Of a DNA stretch of 64,000 bases, positions 54,012 to 61,917 are shown piece by piece (positions within the stretch are counted from its first letter, which is position 1; each line of letters opens with the position of its first letter). Source of the stretch: Bacteroides sp. (GTDB lineage Bacteria > Bacteroidota > Bacteroidia > Bacteroidales > Bacteroidaceae). Location of the stretch: contig JAGATY010000029.1 of NCBI GenBank assembly GCA_017621035.1, positions 1-64,000 on the forward strand, given 5' to 3'. The position numbers were made by a program, and so were the translations under genes. Below the pieces are notes generated by a model. The model saw only the letters and a list, made by a program, of their open reading frames with translations, did no database searches and was not told the DNA's origin.

Positions 54012-56915
54012 ATGAGATTATCAAGATTAAAAGTACTCTTCCTTTTGATAGCTTTCATACTACCCCTTTCGTCGTATGGACAGGGACTGAAGGCTTTTAA
54101 ATTGAAGAATGGTCTTTCCGTATATATATGGGAAGATGACAGCAAATCCGATGTCTTCGGGTTGGTAGGAGTACGCGCCGGTTCTATCAACGAACCGGAA
54201 GCTTACACAGGTTTGGCACACTACTTGGAACATGTCATGTTCAAAGGTACAACCAAAATTGGCGCATTGAACTGGGCAGAAGAGGCTCCCATCTATCAGG
54301 AGATTATTGCTAAATATGACCAGATGGCCGAAGAGTCTGACCCTGCCAAGAAAGAGGCTATTGGTAAAGAGATTAACGAACTGACCATTAAGGCAGGAAA
54401 GTTGGGCGTTCCCAATGAGTACTCCAATCTGATGGAGAGCATGGGTGCGAAGGGAGTGAACGCGGGAACCTCCTATGACTTCACCTATTACCACAGTTCA
54501 TTTCCTGCTTATCAAGTCAACAAATGGTTGGAAATCTCCTCTCAACGTTTCTTGAATCCGATTTTCCGCTCTTTTCAATCAGAGTTAGAGACGGTTTATG
54601 AGGAATATAACCGTTCCCAGGACAATCAAATGCGTGTCTCCAGTCAGTTCGTGTTGCAGAAAGCGTTTGAGGGTCACCCCTACTCGCGCTCAGTAATCGG
54701 CCTTCCTGAACACTTGAAGAATCCGCGTTTGAGCAAACTCATCGACTTCTACAACGAATGGTATGTGCCCGAAAACATGGTGCTCGTACTGGTGGGTAAC
54801 ATCAAAGCCCAGCAGATTACCGGACGTATCAATGCCTCTTTTGGTAGATTGCCTAAGAAACCGATGCCCGAACGCAAGGCTTATCCCGAACTGGAAATCA
54901 AAGGACGTACACAGTACACGGCCAAAGTAGGCGCCTATCCGCAAGTCAACCTCGTATTTAAAGGTGTTCCTGCCGGTCACCCGGATGAGACGGCATTGGA
55001 AATTGCCCTCTCCTTGTTAAATAATAGCAGTGAAACCGGTGCAATGGACAAACTGGTGTTGGACGGAGAACTGACCAGTGCCGGTGCTTATCCGGTAACT
55101 TTCAGGGAGCAAGGTCGCACCTTCGTCTCTGCAATTCCACTCTATGATGAAAACCAGAAGAGGTTCGAATCTAACAAGAGTGCCGAGAAAAAGGTACTGG
55201 AAGCCATCAAGCAAATTGCAAACGGAGCATTCGAGGATTGGAAAATTGATGCCATCAAGGCTGAAATGTGCCGTCGCTTCGATTTGCAAATGGAGGAGAA
55301 TGAGGACAAAGCTGAGATGCTGATGCAAGCATTCTACAACGAGCAAGATTTGGGCGAAGTGCTCAATCATAAGGACAAAGTCATGTCCATCACTGTAGAA
55401 GACATCAAGCGAGTTGCTAAGGAGTATCTCTCAGACAACTACCTCGCCATCTACATTGAAAAAGGCAAACCAGATAAAAGTAATAAGATTCAGAAGCCTG
55501 GGTACAAACCCGTAGAGCCGCCTGTTGGAAAGCAATCACTCTATGCTACACAGTTCAAGACCATGCCGTTTGGCAAAGTGGCCGAGTCGTTTGTAGATTA
55601 CAGCGAAGTTCAAAGCAAGAAGCTCAACGACCGTTCCATCATGTACTACACTCCCAACAAAGAGAACAACGTTTTCCAACTGGTGGTGCAATACGGAGTG
55701 GGCGAACGAGAGTTCCCCAAGCTTGGATTTGCAGCCAACCTTATGAACAACGCGGGCATCATGGGAGCTTACGAACCGCAACAGTTGAAAGAAGAGTTAA
55801 GCCGTCTGAATGCAACCTGTCGCGTATCGGCTAGCGAAGACAACCTCTACATCATTATGGAAGGATATGAAGAGACACTGACCGAGGCCTGCCAATTGCT
55901 CTCCCGACAGATACTCATGCCCAAACTAGACGACAAGCAACTCAATCGCTTGAAGGGTTCAGAGTTGAGTTCGCGCCAGCAGCGCAAAGAGAATGTAAGT
56001 GTCCTTAGTGATGCCCTCCGCCAGTACATGTTGTATGGAGACAAATCTTCCTACATAAATGAACTGACCGATAAGCAAATCTACGACCTGCAAATTGCCG
56101 AACTGACGGGTGACATTAACCGTGCTTCCAACTACGAAGCCAAAATCTTCTTTACCGGAACGTTACCTTTCGACCAGGCTTACGACATACTCAGCAAGAA
56201 TCTTCCTTTGGTGGCTAACGAGCGTCCGTCCAACTCTCCGCAGGCGAAAGATATGCTTTCCGTTACCGAGAATACCGTCTACTTCCTGCCCAACAACGAT
56301 GCCGAGCAGGCACAGATTCATCTTTACATCCCGATGCAAACAGCCGACAAGAAGGATGATGTGTTACGTGACGCCTTCAACCAATATTTTGGACTGGACT
56401 TTACCGGTATCGTGTTGCATGAAATTCGCGAGAAACGCTCCATGGCCTACACAGCTTATGCCTACGTAGGTACACAGGGAATAGCAGGAAAGGCCAGCTA
56501 TCTGCAAGGCTACATCGGAACTCAGAACGACAAAGCTAATGAGGCGTTGGAGGTTTTGATGGGACTTGTAGCTGACATGCCTCAGAATTCAGAACGTATT
56601 GATAACATCAAAAGCTACTTGAGGCAAGAGATGTTGACCACCCATCCAAGCTTCCGCAGCAAGGCCATGCAACTGGTAAGCCTCGGATATCAAGGATACA
56701 CTGACGATCCGGCCAAGGAAAATCTTGCCAAAGTAGATGCTTTGACCTTTGAAGATATTGTGAAGTTCTATGAAGAGAACATCAAAGGCAAGCCCTACGC
56801 CATAGCTATCATGGGTAATCCTAAGCAAATCGACGTCAAGAGATTGGAGAAATTCGGTAAAGTCATCAAACTGAACGAACGCCGACTCTTCAACAGCAAG
56901 GATACTTTCTTCTAA
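54012..56915 (+). CDS. M16 family (pitrilysin-like) zinc peptidase
   Basis: This 967-residue protein has a signal peptide (MRLSRLKVLFLLIAFILPLSSYGQ). The catalytic inverted zinc motif HxxEH is at 70-74 (HYLEH), and the third ligand is in ETVYEEYNR (about 195). A second, inactive M16 domain pair makes up the rest, with the conserved R-Y element appearing as REKRSMAYTAYAYVG (about 805-820). These enzymes form clamshells that cut peptides inside a chamber. Here it is probably periplasmic. It is followed by a terminator. Confidence 0.93.
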   Translation: MRLSRLKVLFLLIAFILPLSSYGQGLKAFKLKNGLSVYIWEDDSKSDVFGLVGVRAGSINEPEAYTGLAHYLEHVMFKGTTKIGALNWAEEAPIYQEIIAKYDQMAEESDPAKKEAIGKEINELTIKAGKLGVPNEYSNLMESMGAKGVNAGTSYDFTYYHSSFPAYQVNKWLEISSQRFLNPIFRSFQSELETVYEEYNRSQDNQMRVSSQFVLQKAFEGHPYSRSVIGLPEHLKNPRLSKLIDFYNEWYVPENMVLVLVGNIKAQQITGRINASFGRLPKKPMPERKAYPELEIKGRTQYTAKVGAYPQVNLVFKGVPAGHPDETALEIALSLLNNSSETGAMDKLVLDGELTSAGAYPVTFREQGRTFVSAIPLYDENQKRFESNKSAEKKVLEAIKQIANGAFEDWKIDAIKAEMCRRFDLQMEENEDKAEMLMQAFYNEQDLGEVLNHKDKVMSITVEDIKRVAKEYLSDNYLAIYIEKGKPDKSNKIQKPGYKPVEPPVGKQSLYATQFKTMPFGKVAESFVDYSEVQSKKLNDRSIMYYTPNKENNVFQLVVQYGVGEREFPKLGFAANLMNNAGIMGAYEPQQLKEELSRLNATCRVSASEDNLYIIMEGYEETLTEACQLLSRQILMPKLDDKQLNRLKGSELSSRQQRKENVSVLSDALRQYMLYGDKSSYINELTDKQIYDLQIAELTGDINRASNYEAKIFFTGTLPFDQAYDILSKNLPLVANERPSNSPQAKDMLSVTENTVYFLPNNDAEQAQIHLYIPMQTADKKDDVLRDAFNQYFGLDFTGIVLHEIREKRSMAYTAYAYVGTQGIAGKASYLQGYIGTQNDKANEALEVLMGLVADMPQNSERIDNIKSYLRQEMLTTHPSFRSKAMQLVSLGYQGYTDDPAKENLAKVDALTFEDIVKFYEENIKGKPYAIAIMGNPKQIDVKRLEKFGKVIKLNERRLFNSKDTFF

Positions 56916-56966
56916 ATTCATCTTTTCATCTTCCAAAGATTTCCCTCTTTCGGAAGCCACTCGTCA

Positions 56967-57003
56967 ACGGCTCTGTCCCACTCCGGGCAGAGCCGTTTCT
57001 GTT
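56967..57003 (+). terminator. Terminator of the M16 gene
   Basis: ACGGCTCTG and CAGAGCCGT arms with a GC-rich loop, followed by TTCTGTTT. Confidence 0.85.
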
Positions 57004-57100
57004 TCCGAAGCGCCCTTTCTTCAATCTTTTCCCTGTCAGGATTCTTTATTTCTAGGTTGATACTCTCATTTTCGAAATTCCCCCTTCAAAACGTCATTTT

Positions 57101-57188
57101 GTCTTCGTCCAACCAAGACACTGTCTTCGTCCAACCAAAAGGCCCTTTTCGTACAACGAAGACACCCTTTTCGTACAACCAACAGAAA
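57101..57188. repeat. Intergenic dyad-repeat array A-prime (exact 22-bp period)
   Basis: Four units of 22 bases lie at 57101-57122, 57123-57144, 57145-57166 and 57167-57188. The first two read GTCTTCGTCCAACCAA. The last two read CTTTTCGTACAAC(G/C)AA. The sequence matches array A near clpC, with the flanking C-tract hairpin and AT-rich box arranged in opposite orientation. Confidence 0.88.
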
Positions 57189-57213
57189 ACTGCCTTTCAA
57201 CCCCCTATAATAA

Positions 57214-57231
57214 TATATAAGGTGTAAAAGC
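57214..57231 (+). repeat. AT-rich box beside array A-prime
   Basis: AATAATATATAAGGTGTAAA lies here. Similar boxes are at 6819-6846 (minus), 14639-14657, 16032-16050, 27852-27868, 49036-49055 and 59721-59745. Confidence 0.55.
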
Positions 57232-57380
57232 CCGTTTCATCCCATGTAAAATGTTTTTCCATCCGATAAAGTTGCAAGTATCAACCTGTTTTCATACTTT
57301 TGCCATCAGAATGAAGAAGCGTCTCCATTCAATACATAAGAGATTTATTAGTAAGAAGCGTAGTGCTTTATTCTTGTCGA

Positions 57381-57574
57381 CGAAAACCTGAGAAACTTTC
57401 GATAGATACTCAAGAATGGCATTTTGCGGTTCTCGCGCTATATGGCGCGGGTCTGCTGTCCATACAGAGTATCAGGTTTTCTCAGGACCTTCGTTGACGA
57501 ATGGCACGCAGTTCCGCGCTTTCGTTTTTATAAAACCATCCTGAGGAACTGGGGATGAATAGGAGAAAACCTGA
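57381..57574 (+). promoter_or_regulatory. Structured leader with alternative pairings before the caspase cassette
   Basis: GAAAACCTGA (57382-57391) pairs with TCAGGTTTTC (57472-57481). Inside lie GATACTC/GAGTATC (57405-57411 with 57467-57473) and CGCGC/GCGCG (57434-57438 with 57445-57449). The same right arm, as TCAGGTTTTCTC (57472-57483), is also a perfect 12-base complement of 57563-57574, directly before the ATG at 57575. A partial direct duplication (GAATGGCA at 57414 and 57499) lies within it. It looks like a two-state leader controlling translation, but it is not a family I know. Confidence 0.55.
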
Positions 57575-58237
57575 ATGAAACGTTATCTATTACTGCTGGT
57601 AATGGCTGCAACTGTGGGAACAAGCGTTGCACAGACCGCTAAAGAAATGGCCGAGAAACGCAAAGAAGTAATGAGTATGTCGAAAGAAGAAATGAGTGCC
57701 AAAGCATCGAAGGCCGCTGAAGAAGAGGCTAAGAGGTATGAAAAAGAGGGCTGGAAAGTTGCCCCCGGTTCACTTCCACTGAAGGCACAACTGGACAAGT
57801 CGTATGCCATACAGCAACAATACGATGAGAACTTTGAATCAAAATTCGTTATGGGTCAAGCCATCAGTGTAGGTTCTACCTACGATGCCGCCCGCATGCA
57901 AGCAGTTGAACTGGCCAAACAAGAGTTGGCGGGTATGATTGGAAGCGTCATCACAGCCCAGACCGAAACAGCTATAGCCAACAAACAACTCTCTAACGAA
58001 GAGGCAGTTTCCATCACTCAAACCATCCAGAAGAGTCGGAACCAGGTTGCTCAACGCATCGGCAAGGTGATTGTTGCCGTTGAACTCTATCGCGACAATG
58101 AAGCAGGAAAGGAAGTGCTCGTGAGAATCGCCTACAACATGGACAATGCCAAGCGTATTGCCCTTGAAACCATGCGTGAGGAACTTACCAAGATGCTGGA
58201 CAATCTGAACAAGAAACTGGAAGAGTTGATGCAATGA
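57575..58237 (+). CDS. Exported LPP20/FlgT-like protein
   Basis: This 220-residue protein has a signal peptide (MKRYLLLLVMAATVGTSVAQ). A highly charged helical segment (TAKEMAEKRKEVMSMSKEEM, about 21-60) precedes a domain with YDAARMQAVELAKQELAGMI, the pattern of LPP20/FlgT-like modules. A second charged helix ends the protein (TKMLDNLNKKLEELMQ). It is the first gene of the cassette and its stop overlaps the next start as ATGA. The function is not known. The cassette setting suggests an envelope protein. Confidence 0.7.
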   Translation: MKRYLLLLVMAATVGTSVAQTAKEMAEKRKEVMSMSKEEMSAKASKAAEEEAKRYEKEGWKVAPGSLPLKAQLDKSYAIQQQYDENFESKFVMGQAISVGSTYDAARMQAVELAKQELAGMIGSVITAQTETAIANKQLSNEEAVSITQTIQKSRNQVAQRIGKVIVAVELYRDNEAGKEVLVRIAYNMDNAKRIALETMREELTKMLDNLNKKLEELMQ

Positions 58238-59184
58238 TAACTGTGTCGGTCATGAATCTTTCGCCCCACTTCTTCCGACGGGCAACCACTCTCCTACTCT
58301 TTCTGCTGCCGCTTTCCTGCTTCAAAGGCAAGGTCTCTGCACAGGAAGTACGGGACATCTGTGGGCAATACACCTACTATGCTCCGGAGAACGTCACCCT
58401 GGAACAGGCACGTCGCACCGCTCTGCAACGTGCCAAGCTATCTGCTCTGGCCGATGAGTTTGGTACGCGCATCGCACAAAACAACGTTACCCGTGTGAAG
58501 AACGAAAACGGTCAGTCGGACATTTCCTTCCTCTCCTTGGGAGGGAGTGAGGTGAAAGGTGAGTGGTTGACAGATTCCGGTACGCCCCGATACGATATCA
58601 GCTACCAAGATAACACACTGATAGTTACCGCTTCGGTTTGCGGAACAGCACGCGAACTTGCCTCCTTGCAAGCCTGTTTCACGGCCTCTCTTTTAAGGGG
58701 AACGGCAGAAAATCCCATTGAAAGCAGCGACTTTAACGATGGAGAAAACCTCTTTCTTCGTTTTCAATCTCCCGAAAGTGGCTATCTGGCCGTCTACTTG
58801 GCCGATGCTTCAGGCAATGTTTACTGTTTGTTGCCCTATCGCCGATGCAAGCAGGGACGCTTCCCCATTCAGGCCAATCGGGAATATCTTCTCTTCTCCA
58901 AAACTTTTGCGACCGATGACGAGGAGCGGAAGTTGACCGATCAGTATCGGCTCTATACGGAGAAAGAGAGTGAAATAAACCATCTCTACATCATCTTCTC
59001 CCCACAATCATTCATCAAAGCCAACGACCATCACAATCGTAGCAAGCAACTTCGAGGAATGGAATTGCCACGAGAACTGTCGTTCAAACGCTTCCAAGAG
59101 TGGCTTACCCGCAACAAACTGGCCAATGACGGCCTACAAACCGAGATTAAAGACATAACCATCAATAAGCATTCATGCCCATGA
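58234..59184 (+). CDS. DUF4384-domain exported protein
   Basis: This 316-residue protein has a hydrophobic N-terminus (FFRRATTLLLFLLPLSCFKG, about 13-32), probably a signal peptide. The N-terminal domain resembles the previous protein's (NVTLEQARRTALQRAKLSAL). A DUF4384-type beta domain follows (about 165-290, SGYLAVYLADASGNVYCLLPY), seen elsewhere next to caspase-like or kinase-like partners. The start at 58234 overlaps the upstream stop (ATGA). ATG 58252 is an alternative closer to the signal peptide. The next gene again overlaps by ATGA. Confidence 0.72.
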   Translation: MITVSVMNLSPHFFRRATTLLLFLLPLSCFKGKVSAQEVRDICGQYTYYAPENVTLEQARRTALQRAKLSALADEFGTRIAQNNVTRVKNENGQSDISFLSLGGSEVKGEWLTDSGTPRYDISYQDNTLIVTASVCGTARELASLQACFTASLLRGTAENPIESSDFNDGENLFLRFQSPESGYLAVYLADASGNVYCLLPYRRCKQGRFPIQANREYLLFSKTFATDDEERKLTDQYRLYTEKESEINHLYIIFSPQSFIKANDHHNRSKQLRGMELPRELSFKRFQEWLTRNKLANDGLQTEIKDITINKHSCP

Positions 59185-60554
59185 AAAGAGAGTTACTTAC
59201 CATCTTGCTCCTGCTGAGTTGCACTATCGGCCTGCAGGCGCAACGATTCTCCTACAGCTACAATAGTGTCAACTTCAAGTGTAAGTTGAAGGACGGAACG
59301 GTCTGCATCACCGGTTTCGACCGTAATGTGGCAGACGTCATTGTTCCGGCCTTTGTTTCCTATCGTGGCAAGAACTATCCGGTAGTTATGGTAGATACAT
59401 ACATCAGTGGCGATAACTACTCCACCATCACTCTGATGCTTGAAGAAGGAATCCGAGAAATTGCCAACTACTGCTTCATCGAGTTCAGAAAACTGCAAAC
59501 CGTGGTACTGCCCAACAGCATCCAAGTAGTTGGCAAGAATGCCTTTGCAAAGGCGGAAGAGATTAGCAACTTCCAGGTTTCGGAGCAAGTAGGCCAAATG
59601 ATTTTTGGTCCGGAGTGGAGTGTAGATACCGCTTCCGGCCATTCACAAGCTGCTTTGGCAACAGTCACCTCCCCGACTCCTCCGGAAGTAGAAAAACAAA
59701 TCGCTCAGTCAAAGCACACCTTATATAATATAAATAAGGTGGAAGAGAGCGAGGAAGTGGATGTCGACACCGACATACCCAAAGCCCGACGTGAGAACGA
59801 GTATAGCTTTGCAGTCATCATTGCCAATGAGAAGTACGATGTAGAGAGCCCTGTAGAGTTTGCCATCAACGATGGAAGAGTGTTTAAAGCATACTGTCAA
59901 CAACTGTTCGGAATGCCGGAAGAAAACATCCGACTGCTGGAGAATGCTTCATATATGCAAATCAAACGTACCATGGAGTGGCTCAAAAGAGTGACCAAAG
60001 CCTATGCCGGAGTTTGTAAAGTCTACCTCTATTATGCAGGCCACGGCATGCCGGATGAGAAACAACGTACTGCTTACTTGCTACCAACCGACGGTTATGC
60101 TTCGGACATCACTGTCTCGGGGTACAGTCTGAAGGAGTTGTATGCCCTACTGGGAGCACTTCCAGCCGAGTCGGTGACAGTGTTTTTAGACGCTTGTTTC
60201 AGTGGCTTGAAACGAGATGGAGCTGCCATTCTTGCAGCAAGAAGTGTGGCAATAGAGCCTGAAGAGGAGGTTTTGTCGGGAAAGGTCATGGTCTTCTCTG
60301 CAACATCGGAGGCCGAAACAGCCTATGCCTACAAGCGGAAGGGACATGGAATGTTCACCTATTTCCTGCTCAAAAAGCTGAAAGAGTCGCGCGGGAACAT
60401 CACCTATGGAGAACTTTCGGACTACATTCGTACGGAAGTGATGCGTAAATCGCTCACACTTAACGATAAGGAGCAAACACCCACCGTAAGCGTTGCTCCA
60501 ACCTTGGAATCAACTTGGAAACATATCAACTTTAATATTAACCATAAAAAGTAA
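59181..60554 (+). CDS. Secreted caspase-like cysteine peptidase with leucine-rich-repeat N-terminus
   Basis: This 457-residue protein has a signal peptide (MKRELLTILLLLSCTIGLQAQ) and a BspA-like leucine-rich repeat region (about 25-135, ending LQTVVLPNSIQVVGKNAF). A linker of about 60 residues leads to a C14 caspase domain (from about 205) with the His-Cys dyad H288 in YYAGHG and C339 in LDACFSG. Such proteases cut after basic residues in the orthocaspase branch. Specificity here is not determined. The start is ATG 59181, overlapping the upstream stop by ATGA, rather than 59175. The linker DNA contains an AT-rich box like those in intergenic gaps (59721-59745). Confidence 0.85.
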   Translation: MKRELLTILLLLSCTIGLQAQRFSYSYNSVNFKCKLKDGTVCITGFDRNVADVIVPAFVSYRGKNYPVVMVDTYISGDNYSTITLMLEEGIREIANYCFIEFRKLQTVVLPNSIQVVGKNAFAKAEEISNFQVSEQVGQMIFGPEWSVDTASGHSQAALATVTSPTPPEVEKQIAQSKHTLYNINKVEESEEVDVDTDIPKARRENEYSFAVIIANEKYDVESPVEFAINDGRVFKAYCQQLFGMPEENIRLLENASYMQIKRTMEWLKRVTKAYAGVCKVYLYYAGHGMPDEKQRTAYLLPTDGYASDITVSGYSLKELYALLGALPAESVTVFLDACFSGLKRDGAAILAARSVAIEPEEEVLSGKVMVFSATSEAETAYAYKRKGHGMFTYFLLKKLKESRGNITYGELSDYIRTEVMRKSLTLNDKEQTPTVSVAPTLESTWKHINFNINHKK

Positions 60555-60559
60555 TTCGT

Positions 60560-61191
60560 ATGAAAAAGCTTAGTTTAGTTTTTGCACTATTATTGATGTG
60601 CATGTGTGCAACCGCACAAATCACTTGGAACGTAAAAGCCGGTGTAGGTATTGCAACTCTATCAGGTCTTAACGACGAGGGAAGCAAGAAAATGAAGTTC
60701 GGATGGAAAGTCGGCGTTGGTATCGAGAAGCCTCTTGCTGCTAATTGGCTTATCATGCCGTCGCTCGAATTAAGCAGAAAGGCAGTGGTTGGGAGTCTAA
60801 ATATAGTGAATACAGTTATGAAGATAACGTCACTCTTAATTACTTGCAACTACCCATCCTGGGTGCTTATCGCACAAGATTGAGTGATGAGTTCAATCTT
60901 ACCCTAAAGGCCGGTCCATACTTTGCCTATGCTCTGTCCGGTGACGATGAGTGGAGTGACAGTGATGGAGACAGTGGAAGTATTGATATATTTAGTTCAG
61001 ATTTTGAAGGTGAAGGTGTTGAAGCTTCACGTTTTGACTTTGGTTTAGCATTGGGAGCCGATGTGGAGTACCATCGTTTTGTAGTGGGCGTTGAAGCTGA
61101 GTTCGGCTTTATTCCTTTCGTAAAGAATACAGAAGACAACATGAAGATTCGCAACATTTCAGCTTACATCACTGTAGGTTATAAGTTCTAA
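60560..61191 (+). pseudogene. PorT-like outer-membrane beta-barrel gene with a one-base frameshift
   Basis: The gene starts MKKLSLVFALLLMCMCATAQ (signal peptide) and should continue as a small barrel (TWNVKAGVGIATLSGLND, then PSLELSRKGSGWESKYSEYS in the corrected frame, ending ISAYITVGYKF with a terminal aromatic). The frame breaks at the A run at 60778-60780. The upper frame continues nonsensically to 60883, while the true frame resumes as GSGWESK. One extra A would restore about 210 residues. This is either a sequencing or assembly indel in a homopolymer or a real disruption. It is the last gene of the cassette, six bases after the caspase stop. Confidence 0.82.
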
Positions 61192-61205
61192 TTGAGAAAA
61201 TAAAG

Positions 61206-61254
61206 AAAAGAGCCGCAATCGCTTGTATGCAGGGATTGCGGCTCTTTGTTTTTT
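61206..61254. terminator. Bidirectional terminator after the caspase cassette
   Basis: AAAGAGCCGCAATC and GATTGCGGCTCTTT form a perfect 14-bp stem with T runs on both strands, serving both the cassette and the convergent TRIC gene. Confidence 0.9.
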
Positions 61255-61876
61255 ATTTCGTTTCCTCCGATTCTCCGGATAGGATGGGTAGGCAGATTTG
61301 GAACTTGACAGCAAGTATTCGGACAATGAAGACGGTGGAACCTGCGGTTATTTGACAAATGTATGGTTCCAGACCAATGAGAGAACACACCCAGTAGAAC
61401 ATACCACCCACCACACAAGCCATGGCGTAGATTTCCTTTCGGAAGATTAAAGGAATCTCATTGATAAAGACATCGCGGAACACACCTCCGGCCGCGCCGG
61501 TAATACTACCCATAATTATGGCTACCCAGAACGGATAACCGAGGGAAAGACTCTTACCCACGCCTACCACGGTAAACAGTGCAAGACCTATGCTGTCGAA
61601 GATAAAGAAGGTGTTATGCATGTGGATGAGGAACTTCCCGAACAAGATAACCCACAACAAAGCCAAACCGGTACATATCAAATACATGGGGTCGGTCATC
61701 CATCCGGGCGTTACATCGAGCAACAAGTCGCGAATGGTACCTCCGCCAATTGCAGTAACAAAACCAACTACGTATGCACCAAACCAGTCGAAACGTTTGG
61801 CCGAAGCCAGTCGAATGCCGCTGATGGCGAAGGCAAAGGTGCCGATAAAATCGAGAATCTGTACAAATGTAGGCAT
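61253..61876 (-). CDS. TRIC-type (UPF0126) cation channel family protein
   Basis: This 207-residue membrane protein has about seven helices arranged as two repeats with GGGTIRDLL (about 45-53) and GGVFRDVFI (about 130-138), the hallmark of the trimeric intracellular cation channel/UPF0126 family. Bacterial TRIC homologues conduct K+ or other cations or metabolites. The ion here is not determined. It shares its terminator with the caspase cassette. Confidence 0.93.
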   Translation of the reverse strand: MPTFVQILDFIGTFAFAISGIRLASAKRFDWFGAYVVGFVTAIGGGTIRDLLLDVTPGWMTDPMYLICTGLALLWVILFGKFLIHMHNTFFIFDSIGLALFTVVGVGKSLSLGYPFWVAIIMGSITGAAGGVFRDVFINEIPLIFRKEIYAMACVVGGMFYWVCSLIGLEPYICQITAGSTVFIVRILAVKFQICLPILSGESEETK

Positions 61877-61917
61877 GTCTTCAGTTGTTATTTACGGGCA
61901 AAGTAACGAATAAATAA

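Noticed and set aside
57382..57481. An invertible promoter flanked by GAAAACCTGA and TCAGGTTTTC
   Set aside because: The 10-bp arms are short for Bacteroides invertases, no invertase gene is nearby, and no -7 box lies between the arms. The translation-switch reading fits better.
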